Source: Kamptonema formosum PCC 6407
GTDB lineage: Bacteria > Cyanobacteriota > Cyanobacteriia > Cyanobacteriales > Microcoleaceae
Length of the DNA: 64,000 bases
NCBI RefSeq assembly: GCF_000332155.1
Contig: NZ_KB235903.1
Span: 1,634,000 to 1,697,999 of the forward strand
Direction of reading: 5' to 3'
Position numbers and translations under genes: made by a program. Below are positions 37,135 through 46,935 of the stretch, piece by piece. Positions within the stretch are counted from its first letter, which is position 1. Every line of letters begins with the position of its first letter. The notes beneath the pieces were generated by a model that saw only the letters and a list, made by a program, of their open reading frames with translations, was not told where the DNA came from and made no database searches.

Positions 37135-38187
37135 TTAGAGTGCAGCTAGCCGCGCCGCTAGCGCCTCAATATACTGCTCGCTATTATGCTCTTTGAGTAC
37201 CAATTCATAACCGCATTTTGCTTGTTTTTCCGCCTCTTGGGGATTGTTTAGTAACTTTATAATTGCATTCCGCAAACCTTCAGCATCCCCTGGATTAACT
37301 ACTGTAGCGATACCAGGAGGCGCAAGGTAATCAGCCAAACCTTGAGTTTTCGTCACTACCACCGGTCGCCGAGTTGCCATCGCTTCTAGAAAAACTTGGA
37401 TACCCGCAGCATACTTATTATCTGTCAGAGTAACTGCAACTATATCCGCATCGCGGTAGAGTTGCACCAACTCAGGCCAAGGGTAGAATTTACGGGACAT
37501 ATTCTCCGGCAGAATTTCAGGAAAAGCTTGCTTTAATGCGATCGCATCCTTAGAGAAACCGCTAATTTTCACATCCACATCTAAATTAGAAGTAGCTTCA
37601 GCAAGCAGCCTGTAATCCCGCTTTTCTAACCCGACGCTGGCGATCGTTCTACGCCCCTTATCAGGTCTTGGGGGGCCCGGCGTGAAAAAGTTTGTATCTG
37701 TCTGATCTAGAAGCAGCCAGCATCGGGATTCAGGCAAATTCAAGTAGCGGCACAGGAAATTAGCTTGAGGACTAGCACAAGCAATAAACAAGTCAATCCG
37801 GTTTCCCAAACCAAACAATTTCAGAGCCAAACGGCCGCGCGGCCGATCTATATTATGAAAAAATACAGCAATTTTGGGTCGATTAGACTTAGCCCCGCAA
37901 AGCGTGGCTACGGGAATACCAATATCCTCACCCGTACACAAGATCGTATCATTGCGATCGAGTTGCTCAGACAGCTTGCGGGCTAAGGCCCAATGTTCCG
38001 GCCGACTAGAAACTTTAGAGCGTATCCGATCGAGAAATAATGGGGAATACCCCTCTGGTTGATGGATAGTCGCCCCTAACCGCTGGCTGAGTCCCCACAT
38101 CACATGACGCGGACAAATGCCAACTTCAGCATCTTTAGCGATACTCTCAAGGTCAATCGGGCGACTTAATGCTAAGTGATACTTCAA
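37135..38187 (-). CDS. Glycosyltransferase, family 4-like (group 1)
   Basis: 350 residues with a GT-B fold pattern: N-terminal Rossmann part (ILCTGEDIGIPVATLCGA, IAVFFHNIDRPRGRLALKL), then a C-terminal domain with IASVGLEKRDYRLLAEA, LVQLYRDADIVAVTLTDNKYAAGIQVFLEAMATRRPVV and GDAEGLRNAIIKLL. The GIQVFLEAMA segment carries the EX7E-like nucleotide-sugar site, with the first Glu replaced (position of AAGIQ). Donor and acceptor are unknown. No linked polysaccharide genes. Confidence 0.88.
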   Translation of the reverse strand: MKYHLALSRPIDLESIAKDAEVGICPRHVMWGLSQRLGATIHQPEGYSPLFLDRIRSKVSSRPEHWALARKLSEQLDRNDTILCTGEDIGIPVATLCGAKSNRPKIAVFFHNIDRPRGRLALKLFGLGNRIDLFIACASPQANFLCRYLNLPESRCWLLLDQTDTNFFTPGPPRPDKGRRTIASVGLEKRDYRLLAEATSNLDVDVKISGFSKDAIALKQAFPEILPENMSRKFYPWPELVQLYRDADIVAVTLTDNKYAAGIQVFLEAMATRRPVVVTKTQGLADYLAPPGIATVVNPGDAEGLRNAIIKLLNNPQEAEKQAKCGYELVLKEHNSEQYIEALAARLAAL

Positions 38188-38380
38188 AGCGTCCTCCTTT
38201 TCCTTGACTGATAATCATGACATAGTGACCTATAGCAGTTTTCGGTTGCCTGAGAACAGGGTAATTGCTAATTAAGAACAGTACCTCCTCAAGTGAAAAC
38301 TGGTATAAGTTAATCGTTGCGCCTTGCCCACACTACAATATGTTCACCTCTCAATTAATTACGCCTTTATTTTTAGCTAT

Positions 38381-39244
38381 ATGTCGTATCTTTCCACTGA
38401 CCAAGACCAAAAAATTCGCATTCTCATGCGCGACTGCGGTCAACAGGCTCAAAAATTGGCTCGCTTGCCGTTTGAGGTTTCCCAAAAAGGGCCAAACGAC
38501 TATGTAACAAATATAGACCAGTTCTTAGACCGACAACTCTCCGCCGAATTTCACCAGCTTTTTCCTGAAGATGGCACGATCACCGAGGAAAATCCTCTTT
38601 CTAGAGGAGCTTTTCACGCCAATTACCGCCGGATCTGGTGTATAGATCCTCTGGATGGCACAGAGGAGTTTATTCAAAAAAAACTTTATTACTCAGTAAT
38701 GATCGGTTTACTATCAGATAACGAACCAGTAGCCGGCTGGATTTACGCCCCCGCTTTTGACTTGATGTATTGGGGTGGCAAAGATTGGGGACTGTTTCAA
38801 ACAGAGGGAGACAACAACCCGCAGCCCTTAGTAGTTGCCAAACCTCCCGCGCCTACCCGCGAGAATTGTAAAATTATTTTGGGGGACAGAGACCAAAAAA
38901 ACTTTGGTAGTGCGATCGCCCAACTCATTCCCGGAGTTCAATTCTACTCCCTCGGTAGCTTCGGTCTCAAAGTGATTGAAGTCATACAAGGTAGAGCAGG
39001 TTTATATCTCTACTTCAACGGTAGAGTTAAACTCTGGGATACCGTCGGCCCCTTAGCCTTAGCAAAAGCCGCAGGATTAGTCTGTTGCGACTTAGATGGG
39101 GAACCCCTTTCATGGACAGCCGACGCTGTAGACCCCTTAACACTGGCCCACAAACAAGCGATCGCCGTTGGTTGGCCAGACTACATAGAAACTCTGGGCG
39201 ATCGCATTCGCCAAGCAGTGCGGACAAAATCGCGATCGTCGTAA
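38381..39244 (+). CDS. Inositol monophosphatase/CysQ family phosphatase
   Basis: 287 residues from ATG 38381; a longer frame begins at 38324 but the earlier part looks non-conserved. Metal-site motifs are present: EENPL (about residue 68), DPLDGTEEF and WDTVGPLALAKAAG. The family hydrolyses inositol phosphates, fructose bisphosphate or 3'-phosphoadenosine 5'-phosphate; the DPLDGTEEF and KLWDTVGP form resembles the PAP phosphatase (CysQ)-like group. Cytosolic, Mg-dependent and single-gene. Confidence 0.88.
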   Translation: MSYLSTDQDQKIRILMRDCGQQAQKLARLPFEVSQKGPNDYVTNIDQFLDRQLSAEFHQLFPEDGTITEENPLSRGAFHANYRRIWCIDPLDGTEEFIQKKLYYSVMIGLLSDNEPVAGWIYAPAFDLMYWGGKDWGLFQTEGDNNPQPLVVAKPPAPTRENCKIILGDRDQKNFGSAIAQLIPGVQFYSLGSFGLKVIEVIQGRAGLYLYFNGRVKLWDTVGPLALAKAAGLVCCDLDGEPLSWTADAVDPLTLAHKQAIAVGWPDYIETLGDRIRQAVRTKSRSS

Positions 39245-39436
39245 AGCCCTCCTCTGAGCGGTAAATTACCTCCCAGAGGGCGGCATTACAAAGAATCTTA
39301 AGATTTTCATACGATCCAAGCCCCACCGCCCTTATCATCAATAATTAAGGAGCAAAAAGTTCTTTTTGCCGAGCAACCTTAGTTCCCCAACTGCCGGCTG
39401 TGGCATATTAAAATTTCCCCATTACCGCGAGTTTTC

Positions 39437-40117
39437 ATGGAGACAGAAGCTTTTAGTGAGCTTTTCCCCCTCTTAAAGGGAGCCAACCCACAGACATTGG
39501 AAAGTCTGCTGTCCGTTGCCGTTAAGCACGAATATCCACCAGGCAGAGCTGTCTTAATGGAAGACGCTTGGGGCAACGCCATCTATTTTGTGGTGTCAGG
39601 CTGGGTCAAAGTCCGCCGTCTCTCTGGAGATAATGTCGTGACTTTGGCGATTTTGGGGCGCGGCAACTTCTTTGGCGAAATGGCCATTCTGGACGAGTCC
39701 CCCCGCTCCAATGACGTGATTGCCCTTTCAGCAGTGCGGTTGATTAGCGTCACTGCTCAGCGATTTATTCAAATCCTATTTAAAGACCAGCAGTTGCACC
39801 ACCGAATGTTGCAATTGATGGTAAGACGGCTGCGCCAAACCAACCTGCGCTATCAAATCCGTAACCGACCACCAGCCGTTAAACTAGCCAATACTTTAGT
39901 CGAACTAGCAGAAAACTATGGTCAAAAAACCGAATATGGTACTGACATCTTTAACATCCCTTACAAAGACTTAGCGGACGTGACAGATATCGGTCTAGAG
40001 GAAACTAGCAAAATTATGGAAAAACTGGATAGCAAAGGTTGGATCAAAATCGATCCTGACCGTCAAGCCATCCATTTGACCAACCTCAAGCACTTGAAGA
40101 ATTTAGCAAATCAATGA
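39437..40117 (+). CDS. Crp/Fnr family transcription regulator
   Basis: 226 residues: a cyclic-nucleotide-binding domain (about 10-125) with NFFGEMAILDESPRSNDVIA, which keeps the Glu and the Arg-Ser pair that hold cAMP in Crp, then the dimer helix and a winged helix-turn-helix (IPYKDLADVTDIGLEETSKIMEKLDSKGWI). It could therefore respond to a cyclic nucleotide. Its stop overlaps the start of the M61 peptidase gene by four bases (ATGA), which suggests a coupled two-gene operon. Confidence 0.92.
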   Translation: METEAFSELFPLLKGANPQTLESLLSVAVKHEYPPGRAVLMEDAWGNAIYFVVSGWVKVRRLSGDNVVTLAILGRGNFFGEMAILDESPRSNDVIALSAVRLISVTAQRFIQILFKDQQLHHRMLQLMVRRLRQTNLRYQIRNRPPAVKLANTLVELAENYGQKTEYGTDIFNIPYKDLADVTDIGLEETSKIMEKLDSKGWIKIDPDRQAIHLTNLKHLKNLANQ

Positions 40118-41973
40118 CTGATGCCACCATCTCTCGCCCGTTACCAGCCAGCGGAACTGCTAACTCAGAGCAGATAGCGCCGGGGATTCAATACTGGGTA
40201 GCCATGCCCCAGCCAGAAAATCACCTGTTTGAAGTGACTTTGCGCGTGCAAGCTTGGCACGAATCTGTTCTGGATTTAAAAATCCCGGTTTGGACTCCGG
40301 GATCTTACTTAGTTCGAGAGTACGCTAGGCACCTCCAGAACTTCCGCGCCTACGCTGGAGAAAATCGGTCTTTGCCTTGGCGCAAAATTAGCAAAAATCA
40401 CTGGCAAATTGAGACGGAAAATATCTCGGAAGTAACGGTGCAGTATTGCATTTTTGCTAATGAATTGACAGTGCGGACTAATCATTTAGACTCCTCTCAT
40501 GGCTATTTTAATGGGGCGGCACTGTTTTTTTATATCCCTGGATTTGAGCGTAATTCTTACACGGTGACTATTGTGCCACCGAAACCTTCTTGGCAAGTTA
40601 CTACTACTTTGCCTGCTATCTTACAGGAATCTCATACTTTCCTGGCTGTGGATTTTGATACTTTGGTAGATAGCCCCTTTGAGATTGGCTCTCACCAACT
40701 TTATGATTTTGAAGTCAGAGGAAAATCTCATTCCTTGGCGATTTGGGGTAAAGGCAATCTCGAACCGAAGCGCATGATTCGGGATATGCAGAAAATTATT
40801 GAGGTCGAAGCTGAATTATTCGGAGATTTGCCTTACGATCGCTATTTATTTCTGCTGCATTTATCAGGTTCAGGTTTTGGCGGTTTAGAACACAAGTTTA
40901 GCTGTTCGCTGAACTATCCTCGCTTTGGTTTTCGCCGTCAGGAAAAGTACGATCGCTTCATGCAGCTAGTCGCTCATGAATTTTTCCACCTGTGGAATGT
41001 TAAGCGTATCCGCCCTAAAGCTTTAGAAGTTTTTGACTATGATGGAGAGAATTATACTCCTTCTCTCTGGTTTTCGGAAGGCACGACGAGCTATTACGAT
41101 CTAGTGATTCCTTTCCGAGCCGGAATTTATGATATTAAGGGGTTTTTCCAAAGTTTGGGTAAGGAAATTACTCGCTTTCAAACAACTCCTGGTCGTCAGG
41201 TACAACCTCTAAACGAGTCAAGTTGGGATGCTTGGATTAAGCTTTACAGGCGAGATGCTAATAGTGATAATAGCCAGATTTCTTATTATTTGAAAGGGGA
41301 AATGGTGTCATTGCTGTTAGATTTGCTGATTCGGGCGCGTCACGGAAATACGCGATCGCTTGATGATGTAATGCGAATTATGTGGGAAAATTTTGGCAAA
41401 GGGACTGCTAATTCCCCAAATCAGCAACAGCCACTTTTTAACGAGATCCGAACAGAAGTTGGCTTTACCCCCGAACAGTTACAAAGTGTAATTGAGTCAG
41501 TAGCAGGGATAGATTTAAGCGACTTTTTTCAGCGGTATCTAGACAGCACCGAAGAGTTGCCATTTAACGAATACCTAGAACCCTTTGGACTTCAGTTAGT
41601 AGGCGACGATCCTGGTGGTTCCCCCCACATCGGTTTGACCGCAGGGATAGAGAATGGACGGGAGATGATAAAATTTGTGGAAGCAGGGGGGCCCGCACAG
41701 TTAGGGGGTATTGACGCTGGGGACGAATTGCTAGCAGTTGACGGTTTCCGGGTAACTGCTGAACATTTGAGCGATCGCCTTAAAGATTATCAGCCGGGAG
41801 ATGCGATCGCCGTGACTGTCTTTCACCAAGACGAACTGCGGACTTGTCGAGTTACTCTCGTCAAACCCCGCCCCAATCGCTATCAGATTCTAACATTAGA
41901 GCACCCAACATCAATTCAGAAACAAAACTTTGCTGGATGGCTCGGAGTGCCTCTATCCAAATTTGTGACATGA
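40114..41973 (+). CDS. M61 family metallopeptidase with PDZ domain
   Basis: 619 residues. The N-terminal beta domain (WTPGSYLVREYARHLQNF) leads to the zinc site HEFFH (His288, Glu289, His292) and the third ligand Glu322 in WFSEGTTSYYD. A PDZ domain lies at about 505-590 (GGPAQLGGIDAGDELLAVDG). These are M61 glycyl-aminopeptidase-like proteins; no signal peptide is seen, so it is probably cytosolic. Overlap with the upstream Crp/Fnr gene implies co-translation. Confidence 0.94.
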   Translation: MTDATISRPLPASGTANSEQIAPGIQYWVAMPQPENHLFEVTLRVQAWHESVLDLKIPVWTPGSYLVREYARHLQNFRAYAGENRSLPWRKISKNHWQIETENISEVTVQYCIFANELTVRTNHLDSSHGYFNGAALFFYIPGFERNSYTVTIVPPKPSWQVTTTLPAILQESHTFLAVDFDTLVDSPFEIGSHQLYDFEVRGKSHSLAIWGKGNLEPKRMIRDMQKIIEVEAELFGDLPYDRYLFLLHLSGSGFGGLEHKFSCSLNYPRFGFRRQEKYDRFMQLVAHEFFHLWNVKRIRPKALEVFDYDGENYTPSLWFSEGTTSYYDLVIPFRAGIYDIKGFFQSLGKEITRFQTTPGRQVQPLNESSWDAWIKLYRRDANSDNSQISYYLKGEMVSLLLDLLIRARHGNTRSLDDVMRIMWENFGKGTANSPNQQQPLFNEIRTEVGFTPEQLQSVIESVAGIDLSDFFQRYLDSTEELPFNEYLEPFGLQLVGDDPGGSPHIGLTAGIENGREMIKFVEAGGPAQLGGIDAGDELLAVDGFRVTAEHLSDRLKDYQPGDAIAVTVFHQDELRTCRVTLVKPRPNRYQILTLEHPTSIQKQNFAGWLGVPLSKFVT

Positions 41974-41981
41974 TATACAGT

Positions 41982-42168
41982 TAACGGTTAACGGTTAACT
42001 GTTAACTGTTAACTGTTAACTGTTAACAAAGCACAAGAGTTTAAGGAGTAATGCTTACGTTCATAAGGGGGTCACACTTACGTTATTACCAGTTAACAGT
42101 TACCAATTAGCAATTAGCAATTAGCTATTACCAATTACCAATTACCAATTACCAATTACCAATTTTTA
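41982..42168. repeat. TGTTAAC and CAATTAC heptamer arrays
   Basis: Tandem GTTAACG/TGTTAAC copies, a short unique stretch (about 42030-42085, with TTACGTT occurring twice), then CAATTAG and CAATTAC copies up to the ribosome-site region of the TerB-like gene. Confidence 0.93.
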
Positions 42169-42170
42169 TT

Positions 42171-42653
42171 ATGCAACCACCACCTCCTCCATCCATTAAT
42201 CCCCGTCAAATGAACCTACTAAGGATTGTTGCTTCTATGGCATGGTCTGACGGAGAACTCGCAACAGAAGAAGTGGATTTAATGTTAAACCGCTTCAGTC
42301 GTTTATTTGCCCCCGGTGACAATCAGCAACAAGTGCAACAAGTGCAACAAGAATTGCGAGATTACTTGATGCAAAATCTCCCCTTAGATGAATTGATTCC
42401 ACAATTAGAAAGCCAGGAAGAACGCGAATTAGTGTTGCAACTAGGTTATGAAGTGATTGCTTCTAGTGCTCGCACGCCTGACGAACCCAAAATCAACGCT
42501 GATGAAGCAGCAGCCTATCAAAAATTAGTGCAGTTGCTAAACCTGCCGGAAGATGTAGTCAAGCGCACGGAAGCAGAAGCTTTGGTTGATGATAACGAAG
42601 AAGGAATCATCGATAAAATGGTTCGCAAGCTCCAGAAATTTATCCAAAAGTAA
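42171..42653 (+). CDS. TerB-like (tellurite-resistance TerB family) protein
   Basis: 160 residues, all-helical. The first half carries the TerB-like repeat (LLRIVASMAWSDGELATEEVDLMLNRFSRLF) with acidic metal-binding residues; the second repeats the pattern (LGYEVIASSARTPDEPKINADEAAAYQKLVQLL). Cyanobacterial members are usually unrelated to tellurite and probably bind metal or membrane partners. It lies between two repeat arrays, with an array abutting the start codon, so no typical ribosome site is visible. Confidence 0.85.
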   Translation: MQPPPPPSINPRQMNLLRIVASMAWSDGELATEEVDLMLNRFSRLFAPGDNQQQVQQVQQELRDYLMQNLPLDELIPQLESQEERELVLQLGYEVIASSARTPDEPKINADEAAAYQKLVQLLNLPEDVVKRTEAEALVDDNEEGIIDKMVRKLQKFIQK

Positions 42654-42654
42654 T

Positions 42655-42706
42655 AGTTAATTGTTAACAGTTAACGGTTAACTGTTAACAATTAACTGTT
42701 AACTGA
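42655..42706. repeat. GTTAAC-type inverted heptamer tract
   Basis: Copies of TTAACAG, TTAACTG and TTAACGG in both orientations between the convergent TerB-like and leuD genes. The inverted copies can fold as a hairpin and may act as a bidirectional terminator. Confidence 0.7.
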
Positions 42707-43252
42707 TTACCGAGTGGCAATCATGCCCGTAAGACGAGCGTAGTCAAAAAGTCCTCCAGCATCAATTACTGGCCCTACATCTCCCAGAGGCTTAAGTTCG
42801 TAAGTTTTGCCTAGAGTGTGATTAATGATTTGATTTTGTTCAGAATCGATACTAACATCCTGGCCAGTAGCAAATAAATCGCATAGCCGCTCGACAGATT
42901 CCCAAGGGTACAATTCACCTGTAGCGGAGCAATTGCGAAAGAAAATCCGGGCGTAAGATTGAGCGACAACCGCTTGGACACCAGCAGCTCCTAATGCAAT
43001 GGGAGCGTGTTCCCGTGAAGAGCCGCAACCAAAATTTTCTCCTGCAACAATAATAGGGTAGCGCGTTTTGATTTCTGGGGGTTGTATGAACTTGCCGTAA
43101 CGATTGGGCAACCCTACTAGAGCGTAGCTTCCTAGTTTCTCATACTCGTCTGGCTTGGAAGGAACTAAGGTGAGATATTCAGCAGGAATGATTTGATCGG
43201 TATCGATATTATCATCTAAAACAAAAATTTGACCGCGAATTACTTTGCTCAT
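42707..43252 (-). CDS. leuD: 3-isopropylmalate dehydratase small subunit
   Basis: 181 residues with the swivelling-domain motifs: DDNIDTDQIIPAEYL, GENFGCGSSREHAPIAL, QSYARIFFRNC and GGLFDYARLTGM. With LeuC it isomerises 2- to 3-isopropylmalate in leucine synthesis; no leuC is adjacent. It is slightly shorter than the roughly 200-residue enterobacterial LeuD, and belongs to the short, archaeal-like LeuD type (also close to homoaconitase small subunits). Confidence 0.92.
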   Translation of the reverse strand: MSKVIRGQIFVLDDNIDTDQIIPAEYLTLVPSKPDEYEKLGSYALVGLPNRYGKFIQPPEIKTRYPIIVAGENFGCGSSREHAPIALGAAGVQAVVAQSYARIFFRNCSATGELYPWESVERLCDLFATGQDVSIDSEQNQIINHTLGKTYELKPLGDVGPVIDAGGLFDYARLTGMIATR

Positions 43253-43436
43253 AGTTAATTTTTCGGTTCGGTTGAGGTGATGCAGGAGTTTTCATGTATG
43301 GCGATCGCTACATTCTAACTTGCTATGCCCTCTAGAGTACAAAGAGTTCCTGAAGTGCGATCGCTCAAGCTGAAGCAACACTCAAGCCATGTTCTCCTCT
43401 TGACTCTACCCGTTACCCTCCTTAACTGATAGTCTT

Positions 43437-44387
43437 ATGAAAAATCACATAAATACATTCGGACTGAACTATAAATTCATTCTTGAACCTAAAATGGTAG
43501 ATCGGATTGATGAAATAGCCATACAAGCTCGTCAGGGTAGTGTTGCAGCGATTATTCAAGTGCTCAACGAAAAGTTGGCAGAAGTCGGTGTCAGAACTAG
43601 AGCTGTGTTTGCAGATGGTGTCTTACAACTGCTATGCGAGGCCCCAAAAGTCGATCAGCTCGAACAGTCTACCTTGGTGGAGCGCATTCGACAGATTCTC
43701 GAAGGAATTTCACCGCGCTACATTCGCCGAGTCAATATTAACAGCCGGATTGTCCGAGAACAGCAGTTGCTCTGGCTAGAAGAAATTAGCCGAAATCCCG
43801 AAAATCAATTGCTGTGGTCAAAACAAATTATCCTCGCAAAGCCCAACTTTTTTAAACAGTCCTTCGAGGATCTTAACTATATCTTCGGCTGGCTTCGCTC
43901 AGGCAAAACTCAATCCCAGAAGCCAGTTTTACCCAAAACTTCCTCATCATCTCTGTTACGCGATCGGCGACAATATCAGCGGGGTCTAGTCGGCGGAGTC
44001 AGCCTGAGTTTATTTTTGCTGATGGTAGGTTTGGTACTGCACAATTGGCTTAATGCTCAAGATTCTGAGACTGTTCAAGCTACAACTCAATCCGTACCCT
44101 ACAACATTTCCCCCAATCCAGTTCCGGCAACCCCAAAACCTGCAAGTATCGCTCAATCTCAAGATGATTTCGCACAAGCTGTGCGGCTAGCTCAACAAGC
44201 CGCAGACAGTGGTAAAAACGCTCAAACTCGCGAGGATTGGTTGGTAATAGCTGCTAAATGGCAGCAAGCATCCGAACTGATGAGCGCAGTAGTGCCCGCT
44301 CATCCACGCTACGATACCGCTGTAAACAGAGCTGCGCTTTACCGCCAATACAGTGACGACGCACAACAGGAAGCTCAGAAGTATTAG
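43437..44387 (+). CDS. Membrane-anchored hypothetical protein
   Basis: 316 residues; the start is probably ATG 43494 (MVDRIDEIAIQARQGSV), giving 297. The N-terminal half (about 1-130) is a globular alpha/beta region (AAIIQVLNEKLAEVGVRTRAVFADG, LVERIRQILEGISPRYIRRVNINSR). One membrane helix follows (GLVGGVSLSLFLLMVGLVLHNWL), then a Pro/Ser linker and a helical C-terminus (DWLVIAAKWQQASELMSAV). Seen in other cyanobacteria as a hypothetical, by my recollection; no function known. Confidence 0.75.
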   Translation: MKNHINTFGLNYKFILEPKMVDRIDEIAIQARQGSVAAIIQVLNEKLAEVGVRTRAVFADGVLQLLCEAPKVDQLEQSTLVERIRQILEGISPRYIRRVNINSRIVREQQLLWLEEISRNPENQLLWSKQIILAKPNFFKQSFEDLNYIFGWLRSGKTQSQKPVLPKTSSSSLLRDRRQYQRGLVGGVSLSLFLLMVGLVLHNWLNAQDSETVQATTQSVPYNISPNPVPATPKPASIAQSQDDFAQAVRLAQQAADSGKNAQTREDWLVIAAKWQQASELMSAVVPAHPRYDTAVNRAALYRQYSDDAQQEAQKY

Positions 44388-44424
44388 GGACTGAAAACTG
44401 GGGAAGGTAGGGAACATAATCACC

Positions 44425-44643
44425 AAATGGCTAATGGCTAATGGCTAATGGCTAATTGCTAATGGCTAATGGCTAATGGCTAATTGCTAATTACCCATCC
44501 TCCCCATCTTCCCCATCTCCCCTATCTTCCCCATCTCCCCCATCTCCCCATCTCCCCTATCTTCCCCATCCTCCCCATCCTCCCCATCTCCCCTGCTCCC
44601 CTGCTCCCTCTCTCTTACCCTAGCCCCTAGCCCCTAGCCCCTA
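44425..44643. repeat. Composite intergenic repeat (heptamers, C-rich, CTAGCCCC)
   Basis: About ten TAATGGC/TAATTGC copies, then many CCCATCTTCC/CCCATCTCC/CCATCCTCC units, then CTAGCCCC octamers: the longest copy of the composite in the window. The rest of the 427-bp gap up to 44814 shows nothing else recognisable. Confidence 0.95.
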
Positions 44644-44814
44644 ACCGCAAAAAAAATACTCGTACCCTGACCTAATAGAAATTTGAGAAGTTGACTACCA
44701 GCAGGCTAGAGTTTGCGAGTACATCCTTAATTGCTAATCCAAAATCCAGGTTGATACCAATATAGTTGGTAAATAGTAAGATTGCTCTACTGTCATTGAG
44801 GCTTTCTGGAATCT

Positions 44815-45828
44815 ATGAGTCGATCGCCCCAAAACACAACCAATCGGACTAGAGATCGTGTCACTACCTGGTTGAACGACTCTAAGTCTATGGAACCCCT
44901 TGTAGAAGCTATGCTGACATGGTTCGAGGTGCTGGGCTATACCGTTTTGCTTCAATCAGATATTGTCTCAGGACGACATCAGGGGATTTTGCGAAGTTAT
45001 TGCAATAGCATACTGGGCGATCGCTTTCGTCAGGCAATGCAGCGCATTAATCCAACGGTTACACCTCAGCAGATTGAGTCTCTCCTCCATCAGCTCACAA
45101 CAACTCGCAGCCGGCCAATGCTGCAACAAAACCGTCAATGGCATTTGCAATTATTGAATGGTATTCAAGTTGAGTCTTCAGTAACCGAGTCTGGTACACC
45201 CCTTACCTTAGAACTGATAGATTTCTCCAATTTACTTAACAACGACTGGTTAGTAATCCACTCTTTTCCTGTGATTGAGGGAGATTATCAACATTGTCTG
45301 GATCTAATTATCTTTATCAACGGATTACCCTTAGCAGTCTTTCATGGTCTGCATGGCGGGGATGAATCATGGTCAATCCGCACTGCTTATTTACAGCTTC
45401 AAGATTATAAAGAACACCTGCCCAAGTTTTTCGCATTTAATGAGTTGTTAGTGCTTTCTAATGGTGTGCAGTCTCGGATCGGCACACTCACAAATTCATG
45501 GAAACAATTGATTACAATTAACTCGGTTAACGGAGAAGATAGCTCTTTTGCAGGGCAGACCGAGATAGAAAAATTAATTCAAGGTGTTTTCGATAAGCGG
45601 CGTTTCTTTGAGATCGTTCAGTATTTTATTGTCTTTCGACAGACCAAGACAATGTTAACCAAAAAGCTAATTTCTCATTCATTTTGTACTATTACTACCC
45701 CTAAATACTTGGAGATAAATTGTGAAGACAGGACTCTTTTGCACCTACGAAAATCACTATCAGGATGCCCAGCGAGCAATCGTCGAACAGAATGCGTTGG
45801 TGCTCCATGCCGAAGCCTTGGGTTTTGA
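44815..45828 (+). pseudogene. Truncated type I restriction subunit R (HsdR) N-terminal relic
   Basis: 337 codons; HsdR is normally about 1000. Residues about 140-270 match the HsdR N-terminal domain (VIEGDYQHCLDLIIFINGLPLAVF, AYLQLQDYKEHLPKFFAFNELLVLSNGVQSRIGTLT, LIQGVFDKRRFFEIVQYFIVF). The nuclease motif that follows the beta strand, normally AVFELKN with catalytic Glu and Lys, is AVFHGLHG here, so cleavage is not possible. Helicase domains, HsdM and HsdS are missing. The last about 35 codons overlap the next gene (from 45722) in another frame and are not HsdR-like. Confidence 0.75.
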
Positions 45829-46723
45829 GGAAGCGTGGATTACAGAACATCACTTTAGCGATTTTCATATTAACCCGTCGATTACGGTATTGATGGCATA
45901 TCTAGCAGGAGTGACATCCCGGATTAAACTTGGATCTGCTGCTGTTTTGCTGGCATTTCATAACCCCGTGACAGTGGCAGAAGAAATCGCTACCCTAGAT
46001 CATTTGTGTAATGGCAGATTGTTATTAGGAGTAGCAAAAGGTGGCCCGTTTCCAGAGCAAAATCAACATTTTGGCATTGCCATGAGCGAATCTCGCCACC
46101 GGATGTTAGAAGCCTTGGAGTTGGTTGATAAGTTGCTGTACGGGAGGGAGGTTTCGTTTGCGGGAAAGTATTATCAATGCGATCGCTTAACTATCCATCC
46201 CAAACCGTTACAGTCTCCGATTCCAGTTTATCTAGCAACGAGCGATCGAGATGCGATTGAGCAAGCAGCATTACATTCCTTTGGTTTGATGGGAGGCGCA
46301 CCCTTTTCTCTCGATCGATTGAAGACAAATCTAGCTCACTATCGCGCCATTAATTCCAATGGTGCTGAAAAGTTAGTGCTCTCTCGTTTCTTTTTTGTCA
46401 GTCGCACCGATGAGGAAGCAATTGAAGAAGCTTTACCATTTATTCGCTCTTTTGTAACTAGGATGACAAAAAATGTTGCCAGTCTAAAACATGATGGCAA
46501 TACCCAGCATCTCAAACCATCTGCCAATCAACAAACTTGCTTTGATGAAACCTATTTGTTGGAGAACTCAATTATCGGCAGTGTCGCCACCTGTCGCGAC
46601 AAAATTAAACGATTTCAGGATGAATTAAATTTAGGTACATTGGCATTGAAGCCTTGCTCCTTTGATTTGCAAAAGAATCTCACTAGCTTGACTTGCTATG
46701 CAGAACAAATTTGTAGGGGCTAG
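45722..46723 (+). CDS. LLM class flavin-dependent monooxygenase
   Basis: 333 residues from GTG with a GGAG ribosome site at 45711. Luciferase-like TIM-barrel pattern: HAEALGFEEAWITEHHFSDF near the N-terminus, RIKLGSAAVLLAFHNPVTVAEEIATLDHLCNGRLLLGVAKGG, and HPKPLQSPIPVYLATSD. Such enzymes oxidise small molecules with reduced flavin and oxygen. The substrate is unknown. The gene starts inside the end of the HsdR relic frame and is followed by a GGGGCTAG array. Confidence 0.9.
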   Translation: MKTGLFCTYENHYQDAQRAIVEQNALVLHAEALGFEEAWITEHHFSDFHINPSITVLMAYLAGVTSRIKLGSAAVLLAFHNPVTVAEEIATLDHLCNGRLLLGVAKGGPFPEQNQHFGIAMSESRHRMLEALELVDKLLYGREVSFAGKYYQCDRLTIHPKPLQSPIPVYLATSDRDAIEQAALHSFGLMGGAPFSLDRLKTNLAHYRAINSNGAEKLVLSRFFFVSRTDEEAIEEALPFIRSFVTRMTKNVASLKHDGNTQHLKPSANQQTCFDETYLLENSIIGSVATCRDKIKRFQDELNLGTLALKPCSFDLQKNLTSLTCYAEQICRG

Positions 46724-46750
46724 GGGCTAGAGGCTAGGGGCTAGGGGAAG
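46718..46750. repeat. GGGGCTAG octamer array
   Basis: Four to five GGGGCTAG/AGGCTAG copies that begin within the last codons of the LLM oxidoreductase gene, so the final residues (CRG) derive from the repeat. Then an AAGAAGAAAGGG tract and ATGCTCCGATGCTC follow. Confidence 0.9.
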
Positions 46751-46935
46751 AAGAAAGGGATACGATGCTCCGATGCTCAGGTAAGAGGGAAGAAGAATTG
46801 AGTTATAGCGATCGCTAATACCAATTCTCCAAATTATTGATACAGTCAACCTCCTGCCTTTTCCCCTAGCTTCCTGCTATATATTACGGGATTCGGTATT
46901 TATAAAGCAAATAAACATTATGGAGCTAAAGCAAG

